Assembly (NCBI GenBank): GCA_946902875.1
Contig: OX336345.1
Coordinates: 7,781,395 to 7,845,394, forward strand
Direction: 5' to 3'
DNA from: Nematopogon swammerdamellus
Lineage: Eukaryota; Arthropoda; Insecta; Lepidoptera; Adelidae
Length of the DNA stretch: 64,000 bases
Part shown: in pieces, positions 21,551 through 31,890 of the stretch
How the letters are laid out: every line of letters begins with the position of its first letter
Numbering within the stretch: position 1 is the stretch's first letter
The notes under the pieces: model-generated
What the model saw: the letters and a program-made list of their open reading frames with translations, nothing else
Database searches by the model: none
What the model was told of the DNA's origin: nothing
Program-made: the position numbers and the translations under genes

Positions 21551-21847
21551 TTTATAATAAGTATATGGTTAAATAAATTGATTGAACAAAAAGAAAATTA
21601 AATCTAAACGTACCTACATAATATGTAAAAATAAAACCATCCCAATACGTAGACAGTGCCAAACTAGGCACAACTGCATGAAACAGACTAATGACCGATT
21701 TCACGAACTTCAGTTAAAATGTAGCTAACGGCTCACTCCTAACGAGTGAGAATGAGAAACACTTTAACCGACAAATAAATGTTAATCGATACTTAACCGG
21801 AGGTTGTGAAATCAATCAATCAAGTTACGAATGGGATATTTAAGTTT

Positions 21848-21980
21848 GTAGCCAGCACGACCGAAGGGAAGCACTGCCATGGCACCTAGTTCACCCGGTG
21901 TTATGGGCTAACATCACGGATGTTGTAGGTGATATAGCCAACCGTGTCAGTTTCCATAAAAAAACAAAAACAAAAAACAA
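21848..21980 (+). mobile_element. SINE-A 3' fragment, copy 4
   Basis: It starts inside the tail (GTAGCCAGCACGACCGAAGG) and runs through ATGGCACCTAGTTCACCCGG, GGATGTTGTAGGTGATATAG and GTGTCAGTTTCCATAAAA to an A-rich end with C interruptions. Head and core are absent (5'-truncated). Confidence 0.75.
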
Positions 21981-21994
21981 AAGTACCGGGTCTG

Positions 21995-22275
21995 CCCCGG
22001 TACCTAAAAATAACAGGCCCACTGCATCTCACCCCGTGCTTTCCTCAAAATGCGACTAAACGATAAGGACAAGGTGATGTGCTAATGGACGACAGATTAG
22101 CCAGCCACACCTTGGCACGGTCCTTCCACAGTCATGTAATAGGTAAGTTTATTTTCTGTTCGATAGAGTTATCTTGCCCTAATATTTTGCTAAACGCGTG
22201 TTCGTTGTTGTTTTCTTTTAGCACAAAACCGATTGCTCTGCTTATCCCAATTGTCCGGATAGAACGTGACAGTAC
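21995..22275 (+). mobile_element. SINE-like C/D element, copy 2
   Basis: Head C words (CCCCGGTACCTAAAAATAAC, GGCCCACTGCATCTCACCCC, GCGACTAAACGATAAGGAC) are followed without a break by type D words. These are CCTTGGCACGGTCCTTCCAC, CTAATATTTTGCTAAACGC, CGATTGCTCTGCTTATCCC and CGGATAGAACGTGACAGTA. This shows that head C has its own downstream sequence in addition to the SINE-A body. Noncoding. Confidence 0.65.
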
Positions 22276-22385
22276 GTATGCATGTATCATTGATTACACA
22301 AGTGTCATTAAAAGTCTGTACCTGTCACACAATGTACACTAGTCAGACGCGATCTTTGACTAATCGGTCCAAAGAACATACCTAC

Positions 22386-22620
22386 CTCCGGGGCTCGCGA
22401 CTGCTGCGGAGGCGGCGGCGCCGCACCGCCGCCGCCGCTCCGCCGCGCGGCAGCCGGGGAGAATTTTAAACAAATCCCATTTCAAAAAAAGAAAAGTGTT
22501 ACCGATCGATGCGCACGGGCAAGCACCACCGAGACCAGGCGGAACCGGCTGCTCGACAGAATATAGATCATTTAAATACTTCCCTAAATCAAGGCGAAGC
22601 GCGCAGTGCCTAGCCATGTT
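22386..22620 (-). other. GC-rich block, possible host exon
   Basis: On the minus strand an open stretch reads FSPAAARRSGGGGAAPPPP and QQSRAPE. It then meets GAG followed by GTAGGTATG, a very good 5' splice site (intron from 22385 downward). The upstream side lacks a clear acceptor: CTTTTCTTTTTTTG precedes the block but no AG stands where needed. The Ala/Gly/Pro low-complexity coding and sharp GC rise fit a host exon in a long intron. A GC-rich transposon remnant is equally possible. Confidence 0.25.
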
Positions 22621-22721
22621 GCTCTTGCACTTAGCGTTGCAGCGTTCCTACTTTATGGACACCTAAAGATACACGAGCCAGGCAAACTGCTAGATTATTA
22701 AACCTCAGCTCCCGCATCCCT

Positions 22722-22915
22722 CTTTTTAACCGACTTCAAAAAAGGAGGAGGTTCTCAATTCGACTGTATTTTTTTTTTATGTTTGTCCTCTCATAACTTT
22801 CGACTGGGTGATCCGATTTTGAAAATTCTTTTTTCATTTGAAGGCTGGTGCTTCCAGTGTGGTCCCATTTTAAAGCAAGGCGGAATCGCGAGGCCGAAGG
22901 CCGAGCGATTCCGCC
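22722..22915 (+). repeat. Dispersed repeat H (CCGACTTCAAAAAAGGAGG)
   Basis: The classic lepidopteran phrase CCGACTTCAAAAAAGGAGG, then TTCTCAATTCGACTGTATT, CTTTCGACTGGGTGATCCG, TGGTGCTTCCAGTGTGGTCC and GCGAGGCCGAAGGCCGAGC. A minus-strand piece of the same repeat is at about 57130-57192. Noncoding here. Confidence 0.7.
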
Positions 22916-22980
22916 GAATACATTAATAGCAAAAAATTACTAAAAAAAACTGTGAAATAAAAAACTATTCAACAAAATAT

Positions 22981-23121
22981 AAAAACCGCCTTCAAAAATG
23001 TATGAAATAAAAAAAATCGAACCCTAGAGTTGAAGGCGGTGCTAAAGCAAGCAAAAATCACCGACCGCCTTCAACTCTAGGGTTCGATTTTATTTTCATA
23101 CATTTTTGAAGGCGGTTTTTT
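22981..23121. mobile_element. Short palindromic MITE (ACCGCCTTCA termini)
   Basis: The left arm (22981-23040) and right arm (23064-23121) are near-perfect inverted copies. Each arm itself begins ACCGCCTTCAA and ends TTGAAGGCGGT, so four copies of the ten-base word mark the element. The arms share TGTATGAAATAAAA and AATCGAACCCTAGAGTTGA. The loop is 23 bases. About 140 bases, no coding capacity. Confidence 0.8.
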
Positions 23122-23213
23122 GATAAATGGTGTCAGAGTACCTATAAATTATTTTCTCTTTTTATATAGTTTACCACTATTCTATTGAACAGTTTCCACC
23201 ATGCGTTAAATAG

Positions 23214-23620
23214 AGCGGCGGGTGGCCGAGTGGTTTGGGCATCGGCTTCTCTTGCGAGTGGTCCGAGGTTCGAATCCGGTCGGAGTGTACCAATGAGTTT
23301 TTTCTGACGAAAAAATTTACGTGCATATACCTACACCTGCTGCTTCACCGTTCGGAACCGGTGTAAAACTGTAGGTCCCTTCCCTTCTCCCTTAATAGGT
23401 GGTAGGGTCAAATTGTAGCAGATTAGGTTGGTACCAACCACCGTACTGGATGTAAGATGGCCGCATAGCAGCTTCGGTTGTATTCTCCTCTAGCCCAGTA
23501 TGATAGCCAGTAATCCAAGGGGAAGTCTCGGGTATGGCACCTACCTTATCGGAGATGATATTGGCTGGTCGGAGCATGTGCTTTGGCCCCTTCGACTCAG
23601 CCACCCATACCAAATTACAT
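23214..23620 (+). mobile_element. SINE-B, copy 2 (complete)
   Basis: It starts AGCGGCGGGTGGCCGAGTGG with B box GGTTCGAATCCGG. It then has AACTGTAGGTCCCTTCCCTT, AATAGGTGGTAGGGTCAAAT, GGTTGGTACCAACCACCGTA and GATGGCCGCATAGCAGCTTC. It ends GACTCAGCCACCCATACCAA with an A-rich tail. Same layout as copy 1 in the opposite orientation. Small insertions near the core (an extra ACCAACC) distinguish it. Confidence 0.88.
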
Positions 23621-23639
23621 AAACAAAATATAAAATTTA

Positions 23640-24185
23640 TTAAGAAATTTAAGCACTTCAAATTCTAAAATGTTGATCAAAGTCAACGCTGGCCAATATT
23701 TGCTATCTTATAAAAAAATTTACAGAATATTGTGAATAAAGTACCTACAGACCCTTTCTGTTTTTGAAACGAAAAGTATTTGAGGGGCTTAAATTTTTGT
23801 ACTTATAACTTTAGCTGAAATTTTTAACACATTTAGTTAAGCACTTAAAAGATTTCCAATTTCGAGTTTTCATTATTTTCACTACGTTATATTGGCATAT
23901 ACATGCAAATTTAAACTTAAACAGGTTCTGGGTGCCCATATATACCAGACCTCTAACACCTTTCGAAAGTCGGTCATTTTGCTAAGACAATTTTTTATCG
24001 CCTCCAATTCGGAAATTCGAGAAGTCCCAAGATCGAGGCGCCTGATAAACGCGTCTGCCACGCATAATGCCTTCAGCCAAACCATTCAAGAACATAGAAA
24101 AGTCATAACTCGACTAACAAATGAAAAGTGATAAATTGTGTGCACAAACACAAAATTACAAATACTACAGAGTATTGGAGCGGTC
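23640..24185. other. No recognised feature
   Basis: AT-rich DNA; open frames of 67-79 residues on both strands overlap and show no motif. Confidence 0.35.
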
Positions 24186-24189
24186 ACTA

Positions 24190-24375
24190 CATAGTTTTCT
24201 GAGTAAAATAAAAATGTAAGATAGTTCCCAGAAAGGCGGCCGCGTCTCCTCTCTGAATCTCCAGCCAGACTAACTCTTTTCCGGAGATACGGGCAACACT
24301 GGTTTCCAGTAGCGGCCGCCGTCCTGGAACCCAACTCAAGGACGAAGGCCTTGGCCTCCTCCGACCATGTCCCAA
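24190..24375 (-). pseudogene. Degraded transposon-like coding fragment
   Basis: A GC-rich island on the minus strand encodes WSEEAKAFVLELGSRTAAAT, continuing to CCPYLRKRVSLA. After a one-base frame change it reads IQRGDAAAFLGTI. The two frames together look like one conserved protein segment broken by an indel, and the RVSLAIQRGDAA-like block recalls a domain that I associate with mobile-element polyproteins. I cannot name the family with confidence. Confidence 0.3.
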
Positions 24376-24559
24376 AAGTTTACCTTTGTACGTTTTGAGC
24401 TTTTCCTAATGGCCGCAGCCTCCGCACGTGTGCAAGACAGCTTTATGTTGCTATCACAGAGACGGTGTCCACACATGTTGCATCCCACACCAGAGCACGG
24501 CCGTACTTCCACGGCAGTCCGTCGGCTCTTTTTACATTTTCGTCTAAAGTAAAAGTAGG

Positions 24560-25577
24560 AATCTTACCGAAGGGTATCAGGCTGAATTAAAAAAAATGGT
24601 GATATCCTTTTTTTTTGTTCCAATTGATCCGACGAATCTGCTCTCGAGCTAATGTACTAGACCGCTACAACAACCTGTATTTGTTTGTCTGTCTGTCAAA
24701 CCTGCGGATTCTTCCATCTTCATCAGCACGGTGACGCAAGTTGTCTGCATTTGTAGGTTATGTTGAGGACGAAACAAATTATACAATGTATTTCAATAAA
24801 TATGTATTTAAAAATAACACATTTTTTATGTTATTAAATATTTCGGCGAAAGCCGTCTTCAGTTTATTTTTAAATAAATATTTAGAAACACTGCAAAGTG
24901 ATAATTTAAAAGAAAATATCTTTTAAATAAAAATATTATCATAAATTCATTAATGTATGTCAATAGCAATTCTATACTTTTGATTTCTTCGCCTTCGACA
25001 TATTAGAAAAAAAAAGCCAAAACAAAACGCCTCGAGCACAATGGCAAAGTGACAGTAGCTTTGTTTTACACTTCCTCGGCACCGTGAATATTTGGAACAC
25101 AAAACGGAAGAAAAAAATTCCCGTCACAATAGCTTTCGGAGAAATGCAGTGTCTTCTTTTTAAATGTTTGCCCAAGCGACTATTGTGTTGGGCGCTTGGG
25201 CGATTTTGGGAATTCGTGTTAATGCACAAGCGCTTTTGGCACATGATTCGGATAATAGATTGGCGTGCCTTGGCTAGTGTTGGAGATGCTGGTTTATTGT
25301 TTTAACCGACTCAAAAAAAAGGTTCTTAGCGTTAGTATTTGAAAACATAACTCTAAGATATAATATAAAATTTATAACATCTTATTAAATCAGCGACGTT
25401 GCTTGTAACAAAGGAAATACTTTCGATAAATTGTATTTTCTGCATTCACAAGTAAAATATAGATATAGCAAATTAATTAATGAGAAGGTAGGTATTTGTT
25501 CCGCATGACTTTTGCATAAATTCAGTAAAATTCTATTGCGAAAAGAAAACTATTTCAAACTTCACTTATTCGATCAG
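24560..25577. other. No recognised feature
   Basis: AT-rich sequence with scattered frames of 61-90 residues. Near 25300 it contains a short piece (ACCGACTCAAAAAAAAGG) of repeat H. Nothing else can be named. Confidence 0.35.
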
Positions 25578-25870
25578 TCAGTCAGAGAGTCAGAGTGCAT
25601 GCGTCTACTGCTGGATATACGCCTCTCCAATTTTCCTCCAATCCTTCCGGCAATACCTACGGAACCACTGCTTTCCGCCGACGACGTACTTGATGTCGTC
25701 ATCCCACCGGGCAGGTGGTCTTTCCACACTCTGTTTTCCTCTCCACGACCGGCAATGTAGGACACGGTTACTCCAACGGTCGTCGTCTCGTCGTTTGACG
25801 TGCCCAGCTCACTGCCACTTTAGCTTGGCCTCCCGGTGTCCAATATCGACTAACTTAGGTGCGTCGGCGG
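25578..25870 (-). mobile_element. RTE-like LINE 3' end, family K, copy 2
   Basis: In the minus sense the blocks run AGTGTGGAAAGACCACCTGC, GATGACGACATCAAGTACGT, CGGCGGAAAGCAGTGGTTC, GATTGGAGGAAAATTGGAG and AGGCGTATATCCAGCAGTAG, ending with a CTGA tail. Coding is broken (a stop replaces the W of VQQW, and indels are present). This copy is longer than copy 1 and parallels 58082-58320. Confidence 0.72.
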
Positions 25871-25879
25871 ATTCAATCA

Positions 25880-26410
25880 GTATTACATAATTATCAAGTT
25901 AGCTATATACAAAATATAAATTGATAAAATTAGCAGTAATTTAAATCAATGTATTAAATCATTAACATGCGAATTATGAAATGTCCGTTGCAAAGTAATT
26001 TACAATCAAACGAATAAAAAATCATCAAAACGAAACGAGGATTTGTGTAAATTAAAATGAAACGTGTCTGTAATGGAATATCACTTTAATGGACGATGAC
26101 AGAAATGAATTTATATAATAATATTCACTTAGTGGCGCCGTTAACAATATTCTGATGCATTAGTCACTTCCTGTAGCGGGTGCGGGTGACCACATGTCTG
26201 TCGAGTTCGGGACACTGCGTCCTACATGGGCTAACTTACATAAATTATGAATATCTTCTTTTCTATTCTGTACTTACATAGATATTACGCATGAAAATTA
26301 TATTAAGTAAACATGAAGGATTAGTAACATTTAGGTAACTAAAATTTTTTTTGGCGGTAGCCGATGATAGTATAGACAATTTCGAAAAAAAATCGTCCAT
26401 ACATAAAGAC
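25880..26410. other. No recognised feature
   Basis: AT-rich sequence; no repeat or gene recognised. Confidence 0.35.
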
Positions 26411-27117
26411 ATTTTTTTATGTAATCCGGTATGGGTGGCTGAATCGGAGGGGCCTAAGCACATGATCCGACCAGCCAATATCACCTCCGAGAAGGTAGGT
26501 GCCATACCGGAGACTGCCCTTTGGATTGCTGGCTATACTGGACTAGAGGAGAACACAACCGAGGCTATTTTATGGCTATGCGGCCATTTTACATCTAGTA
26601 CGGTGGTATCAATTATTATGCAATATTTTGTACCGTGTGGGGCCGGTACTTTAAAAGAATAGCCCCACTGCATCTCTCCTCGTGTATGTCGTAAAAGGCG
26701 ACTAAGGGATATGACTCCCTTCTTATATTACTAGGTGGTAGGGTTTAACCCGCCCGGGTTGGTACCACCGCACTGAATGAAAGGTCGGTCGAAACGGCTA
26801 TGTAAATAGTTTGTGTTTTCCGTCCACTTCAGTGTAGCCGGCACGACCGAAGGGAAGCGCTAGCGTGGCACCAAGTTCACCCGGTGTCATGGGCTGGCAT
26901 CACGGATGTTTTGGTGATGTAGTCGGCTACAATTTTAGCCTACCACCTAGTAAGGGGCAAGAGAAGGTACCTAGTTTTAAACCGGTTGAGAACGGTGAAG
27001 TAGGAGGTGTAAGTATGCACTTAAATTTTTTCGTTAGAAAAAACTCATTGGTACACGCCGACCGGATGCGAACCTCGGACCTCTCGCACGAGAAGCCGAC
27101 GCCGCCACCCGACGCTT
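26411..27117 (-). mobile_element. SINE-B, copy 3, split by a C-headed SINE-A
   Basis: The 3' half is 26411-26611 (minus sense: GGTGATATTGGCTGGTCGGA, CAGCCACCCATACCGGATTA). The 5' half is 26926-27117 (TCGAACC-like B box altered to TTCGCATCC, core ACTAGGTGGTAGG). Between them lies a 314-base SINE in the opposite direction. The left junction falls after GGTGGTATCAA and the right before GTCGGCTACAAT, which are adjacent in intact copies (36.7 kb). The A box carries a deletion. Confidence 0.8.
26612..26925 (+). mobile_element. Chimeric SINE: head C on SINE-A body
   Basis: It opens with TTTTGTACCGTGTGGGGCCG, AAAGAATAGCCCCACTGCAT and AGGCGACTAAGGGATATG (head C). It then enters the SINE-A body directly at CTTCTTATATTACTAGGTGG and continues through GGTTGGTACCACCGCACTGA to GGATGTTTTGGTGATGTAG. 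There is no 5S/tRNA-like head. The end stops short of the usual GTTTCCAT plus A-tail. The minus-strand copy at 37.5-37.8 kb has the same C-to-body junction. Confidence 0.78.
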
Positions 27118-27464
27118 AATAAATTTGTTTTTTTATTAATTCTTGCATGTTTTTCTTAATGAAACAGTGATACTACACACAATGCATGTTGCGTTTACGT
27201 CTAGTGATGAGTAGTCCTAACTTCAAATCCCACAGCGCGGTCACCCGAACACAATTCCTCCATAACATTTCCCCATAAGTGCGTTGACTCCCCTCGCCGC
27301 CGCTACTTACTTTGTTGAGGGACTTCAATATTGTAGAGTGACCACTAAAAACGCCCTCATGTCTGCTGTTGAAATTTTTATAAGCCAGCTAATTACAATA
27401 CGAAACATCGAATGTTCTATTATTGTATAGACATTCATTAATCATAATAATATTACCACCTAAC

Positions 27465-27520
27465 GTGTGGCAAGGGACTTATTTACTCAGGCAATTTCCT
27501 CCAGTTAACCTTATCTTCAT
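27465..27520 (-). mobile_element. Possible LINE family J 3' remnant
   Basis: GGACTTATTTACTCAGGCAA and TTCCTCCAGTTAACCTT resemble the minus version of family J (GGCGGACTTATC, TTCTTCCAGTCAACCTT at 360-400). Only about 50 bases are comparable. The region from 27118 to this point is unassigned. Confidence 0.35.
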
Positions 27521-27654
27521 TATGTATGACCAGCTATTCCCGCGGATATCGTGATCTTATATGGCGCATAATATATCAGGAGATAATATGTCAGATCGCA
27601 TTGATGAAAAACTTTATTTTAAATCGGTTGCCGGTTTTCGAGTTATATATAAGT

Positions 27655-27805
27655 AAACAAACAGACGAGAACAGAAAAAGAGAAGAGATAAAGAAGAAGA
27701 GAAGATAGAGAAGAGAATAAGAGAAGATAGAGAAGAGAAGAAGAGAAGAGAAGACATAGAGAAGAGAAGACAAAAAGATAGAGAAGGAAAGAGAAGAAGA
27801 GGGGG
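27655..27805 (+). repeat. GA-rich purine tract
   Basis: About 150 bases almost entirely A and G, built from AGAAGAGA-like words. It may form triplex DNA. The minus-strand frames rich in Ser/Leu/Phe across it are artefacts of the composition. Confidence 0.85.
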
Positions 27806-29085
27806 ACATGCTATTGTCACCTAATTGTCCCACTTTAGGTTTAGGCAGCCATTTTTATTTATCAATATTTTAGCTTTAATTTCCTATGCTTCCATGTGTT
27901 AGATGTCTCTTCATATATAAAAATAAGTCTACTCCTGTAACCAATGTCTATATGTAAAAAACATATTAGTTAATTTTTCATTTCAAAGTCAGACATAGTT
28001 TAAGTGAAGTTGATTTGAGTAGAAAAGAGATGAACTATTTCAACAAAGTTGTCAATCCGAAAAAAATGCATGTAAAACGAGAGAAGCACAATATTATTGA
28101 CATGTTGCCGGTCGCCGGTAATCTCCGGCCGGCGAGTTTTTTTTTTTTTTTTTATCCGGTGTTGGGACCTAATGCTAATGGACGAAGACGTTTAAAAACT
28201 AATTTAACATTGCTTTATATCCTTTTAATCTGGCCCTTTTTACGCCCAATAAATATAAGCAGGAATTGATTGAGGTCAAAAAAGTTCTCAAATCAAGAAG
28301 GGTTTTAGAGATTACTATGAAAGTTTTGATTGCTTATTTTGAACTACGAATAAAGTTTCTTTTAATGGCATACCTTCTCTTGTGTATATTTGAATATTAA
28401 CAAACGAATTATTATTTCTTAACAACCATGCGGTGCTGTCTGAAAGCTTGCCTGGAATATATTGCATTCTGCAGTAAGTTTACCTTCTGCCTATTAGAAA
28501 ATTAAATTTTAAGACATACGCTTTTATCTAAACCGCAGTATTTTCTGGGGAAATTTAATTTAGTTGTAACCGTCCACAGATTCCAGCATCAATCACGATC
28601 GATCTACATTGTATGAAATTGCGAACGTCGCCCGCATCTTCATACCTACATACAAAACCAAAATGACCTGAGCTCGGGCCCGGCAGAGTCTCGAATGCTC
28701 TAATATTTTTTTTCTCAAATTAATGTACGAAAATTACGGTAATTTGTAAGGACGACGCACTCTTCAAACTCTTCATTTTTATAATGAATAGTCTGCCCGT
28801 CTGCCCCGTAGAGACATCTCGCTGCCACCATCGCCGACGACGACGCCATGAAGTAATTGACTCGCCTTCGGGGAACTCGGAAACCGCTGGAGACTTTCAC
28901 TTCCGAAGCTAGCGTTATGAAGTAAGCGTGAACAACCACCTGTGAAAGAGCGACTAAAAACTTTTAATTGAGACCGATGAGGCGAGAGAAGGATATTGAA
29001 CAGCGAGAAACAGAGCAAATAAAAACTTAAGTTTTAACTCTACCGGAAGTGGTTCGATTGCTTGAAATCGAATTCTAGCAAATGC
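27806..29085. other. No recognised feature
   Basis: AT-rich stretch with a T-run near 28138-28154 next to CCGGTCGCCGGTAATCTCCG. At about 28760-29010 a GC-richer segment has overlapping minus-strand frames of 74-79 residues. I see no family signature. Confidence 0.35.
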
Positions 29086-29087
29086 AA

Positions 29088-29483
29088 TTTACTCCGTAGG
29101 GACGTCGGCTCCCTGAGTGTGTTCTATCGTTTATTTCATGGGGAGTGTTCGGAGGAGCTGTTTAACGCGATTCCGTCGTCCCCATTCCACCTCCGCACTA
29201 CGCGTACTGGGCAGGGGATGCACCCCTATTCAATCGACCTACCACGCATGCGCACCAACCGGTTCTGTAGGTCTTTTATTCACAGAACCGGGAAAATGTG
29301 GAACGCACTCCCTGCCCATCTATTTCCTCCCAAGTACAGCCTGGGGTTTTTCAAAAGGGGCGTGAAAAGGCTCCTGTCAGGCCGGCATGACATTCGCAAT
29401 CCCCGTGCATCACAGAATGTCCATGGGCATCGTTAGACACCTACTTGTAGGTGTAACGATGCCACATGTCGCGCTATCGATAA

Positions 29484-29509
<26 letters not shown>
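29088..29509 (+). pseudogene. LINE family M, copy 4 (longest coding piece)
   Basis: In one frame it encodes LLRRDVGSLSVFYRLFHGEC, SEELFNAIPSSPFHLRTTRT, RFCRSFIHRTGKMWNALPAH and LGFFKRGVKRLLSGR. This is the typical C-terminal end of lepidopteran Jockey-group non-LTR retrotransposons, where DVGSL...FYR..HGECSEELF and LWNALP..VFP mark the region after the reverse transcriptase. The frame is open for about 120 codons; everything upstream is missing. The 3' UTR (CATGGGCATCGTTAGACACC) ends in about 25 A, suggesting a fairly young, 5'-truncated insertion. Confidence 0.82.
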
Positions 29510-29515
<6 letters not shown>

Positions 29516-29604
29516 AAAACTTAGCGAGAGAGAGCTACTTACACAAGATTTGAAATTGGAACGTGCACGTGGCCGGGAGTAGATAGATGAGAAGAGCGGA
29601 AGAC

Positions 29605-29685
29605 CGCGTGTGGTGGCGTGCCTTGGGAGAGGCCTATGTCCAGCAGTGAACCGATACAGGCTGATGATGATGATGATGATGATCG
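29605..29685 (+). mobile_element. RTE-like LINE 3' end, family L, copy 1
   Basis: GTGTGGTGGCGTGCCTTGGG reads VWWRALG and continues EAYVQQ, but TGG has become TGA, so the ending VQQWTDTG is cut. It closes with a GATGAT microsatellite, the usual tail of this group. Only about 80 bases are retained. Confidence 0.75.
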
Positions 29686-29689
29686 GAAA

Positions 29690-31670
29690 CGAAGTCTGCA
29701 AATGACGTGTTAATAAATTAGATAATGACATTTTTTCCACTTTATAGCTGGCATGACGCCTCTTTGAGAGTGGCTTCGCCAGGAGTGCTGTTATTGACTG
29801 TGTGTGATCTTCCATTGAAGGTTTGGGCACATACACCCGTGCCGGCTGTATATAAAAAGTTCAGATAGACGATGAACAGACTGATTAATAGCAGACTGCT
29901 CCTCAATCGCACCCCACCTAAATCGCTTCGAAGAAATAAGCTAAAAATGTATTGGCCAATAATGAAGAACCCACGATTATGTGATCAAAGCTTTTGTAGC
30001 TTTTCTTGAGAAAAGCCTCATACATATTTAGCAATATTACTACACGATTATTATTTATTTGTGATCGGTAAAATCTAATTTCAAAATCTCTGTCTGTGAT
30101 CTAAGTATATATAGTGAAATTTTAGCATATATTGCTATTGTACTTTTACTAACAAATTTCTCAATTCTCTATGCGAGCAAAAATAGCAAAATAGAAAATT
30201 ATAAAACTATATTAAAATAGTAATCGTCTTCAAAGCAGCCAGTCTACTGACATAATTTCGCTGTTCCCGCAGACTTGTGTGTGTTGGGGCCTCGTGTTGA
30301 CGCCGAAATAAATTGACTTAATTTCAAACATTCTTCGTTTTAGTTTTTTTTTCGTCGGCCGCCGCCGTTCGCCTGGATCGTCCACTGCTTTTAAATATTT
30401 TGACGTTTTAGCGTGACGATGCAAGTTGGCGCTCTTTCTACCAATCGGTAGACGTGATGTAATTTCCACTGTTGAATAGCGAAGGTTTTTTGTGGAATAG
30501 TAATTCAATAACGAAGTCAACATGTAAATAGATACAGCATTAACTCGCCATTGTGACTTAACTTGCAGTTAGATTATATTTTAGTAGTCTATGGGTTATG
30601 TAACTTCAATACGTCAAGTGTTGCTTGGAGGTTCCTGTGTGTGCATGCATTAATAATAGATGGAAAGAAGGTTTTTTCATACCAACAAACTGGACAGCAG
30701 TTGCAAACTGCACAGCAATGTACATAATATGTAAGTCTATTATATACATATATATATATATACGTATTAAAGTATTTATGTACTCGTAGTATTCGTCATA
30801 CATATTTCTTTACAGTATAAACTAATTCATTGCCACAAACTATTCTTGTTCGCCTGCATGTACTTCTCCCACATCACACAGGTGAGTTAGAATAGAAAGC
30901 CTGGCGGCATTAAGCTTGCCTATTGTGCCTATCATTCCGTCAGCGGTGTGCAAAATATGTATTGTATTTATTTTCTTATTTATAAAATTTTGCGATATTA
31001 TCCGCTAGTCGGAACACCAGCTACCCCCTGTGTGGTTTAAAAACATTGCCCTAGCGCGATAGTCGAGTAACCAACAGGCGCCAGACATACATACATAGAA
31101 CATTTGAAATAGCTTCGATTGTTCCGTTCAAACAAACTTAGAAATATGATCAATCGTTTGAAGTACCTACATTTTCAGTACACTACTCAACTGGGGCATA
31201 TTTCGGCCACTTCGCTTTACCTCCAAAACATAATAATCGGAATCAAGCGATCATATTGTCATTAGTGCTAAAAGGGTTCACACAAGGGCAACTTTTAACG
31301 ACACCTGCCAACCTTTTACTTTAACTCCGTACTAATGACGGTTATTCACGAAGGAAACTCGATCCATTTGTAATTATCTCAGGTATATTCCTTCAAAATT
31401 AAAATTATCTCCGAAACGGTGGGAAAAAGTCGAGTATTCAGAAACTAAATTCTTCGGTGTTGCCATTATTATTTGGATTCATTAGAGTTTTATTTATGGA
31501 TAACGATTATGGAATTCAAGCATTCAATTACTTTAAATTTATTAAAAAACCATTGGGCAAAAGCAATAGGGTAAACAATTTTCTTTTTTGTGACTCTATA
31601 GAAACTATTTTATCAAAATGTGGTTGCATAAACAAAAAAAAAATATTTCATAAAATTTGCGTTAAATTAT
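29690..31670. other. No recognised feature
   Basis: About 2 kb of AT-rich DNA with a TA microsatellite near 30743-30760. The minus frame 30230-30523 (97 residues, with PGERRRPTKKKLKRR) lies in slightly GC-richer DNA but has no recognisable domain. Confidence 0.35.
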
Positions 31671-31671
31671 A

Positions 31672-31870
31672 CACACACCACACGCCGTATCCCGACAATC
31701 GGGGTAAGCAGAGTAACCGATATTGTGCTGCAAAGACTCTGGCAAATTAAACCACAACACCGACCACCACATTTAGCAAAGTATTCGGACAAGATAACTA
31801 TCAAGCAGCAAGTAAGTCACGAAGACCCACCTGCTACAGACTCGAAGGAAAGGTGAGGAGGTGACTATCC
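31672..31870 (-). mobile_element. SINE-like tail type D, copy 4
   Basis: In the minus sense it has TCCGAATACTTTGCTAAATG, GTGGTCGGTGTTGTGGTTT, GAGTCTTTGCAGCACAATAT, CGGTTACTCTGCTTACCCC and GATTGTCGGGATACGGCGTG. Head C is absent. A complete SINE-A lies 20 bases away. Confidence 0.62.
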
Positions 31871-31890
31871 TGTCACCCTTTAAAAGACAT

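Noticed and set aside
27591..27833. Ser/Leu/Phe-rich 68-80-residue minus frames as membrane peptides
   Set aside because: They are translations of a low-complexity GA/CT tract.
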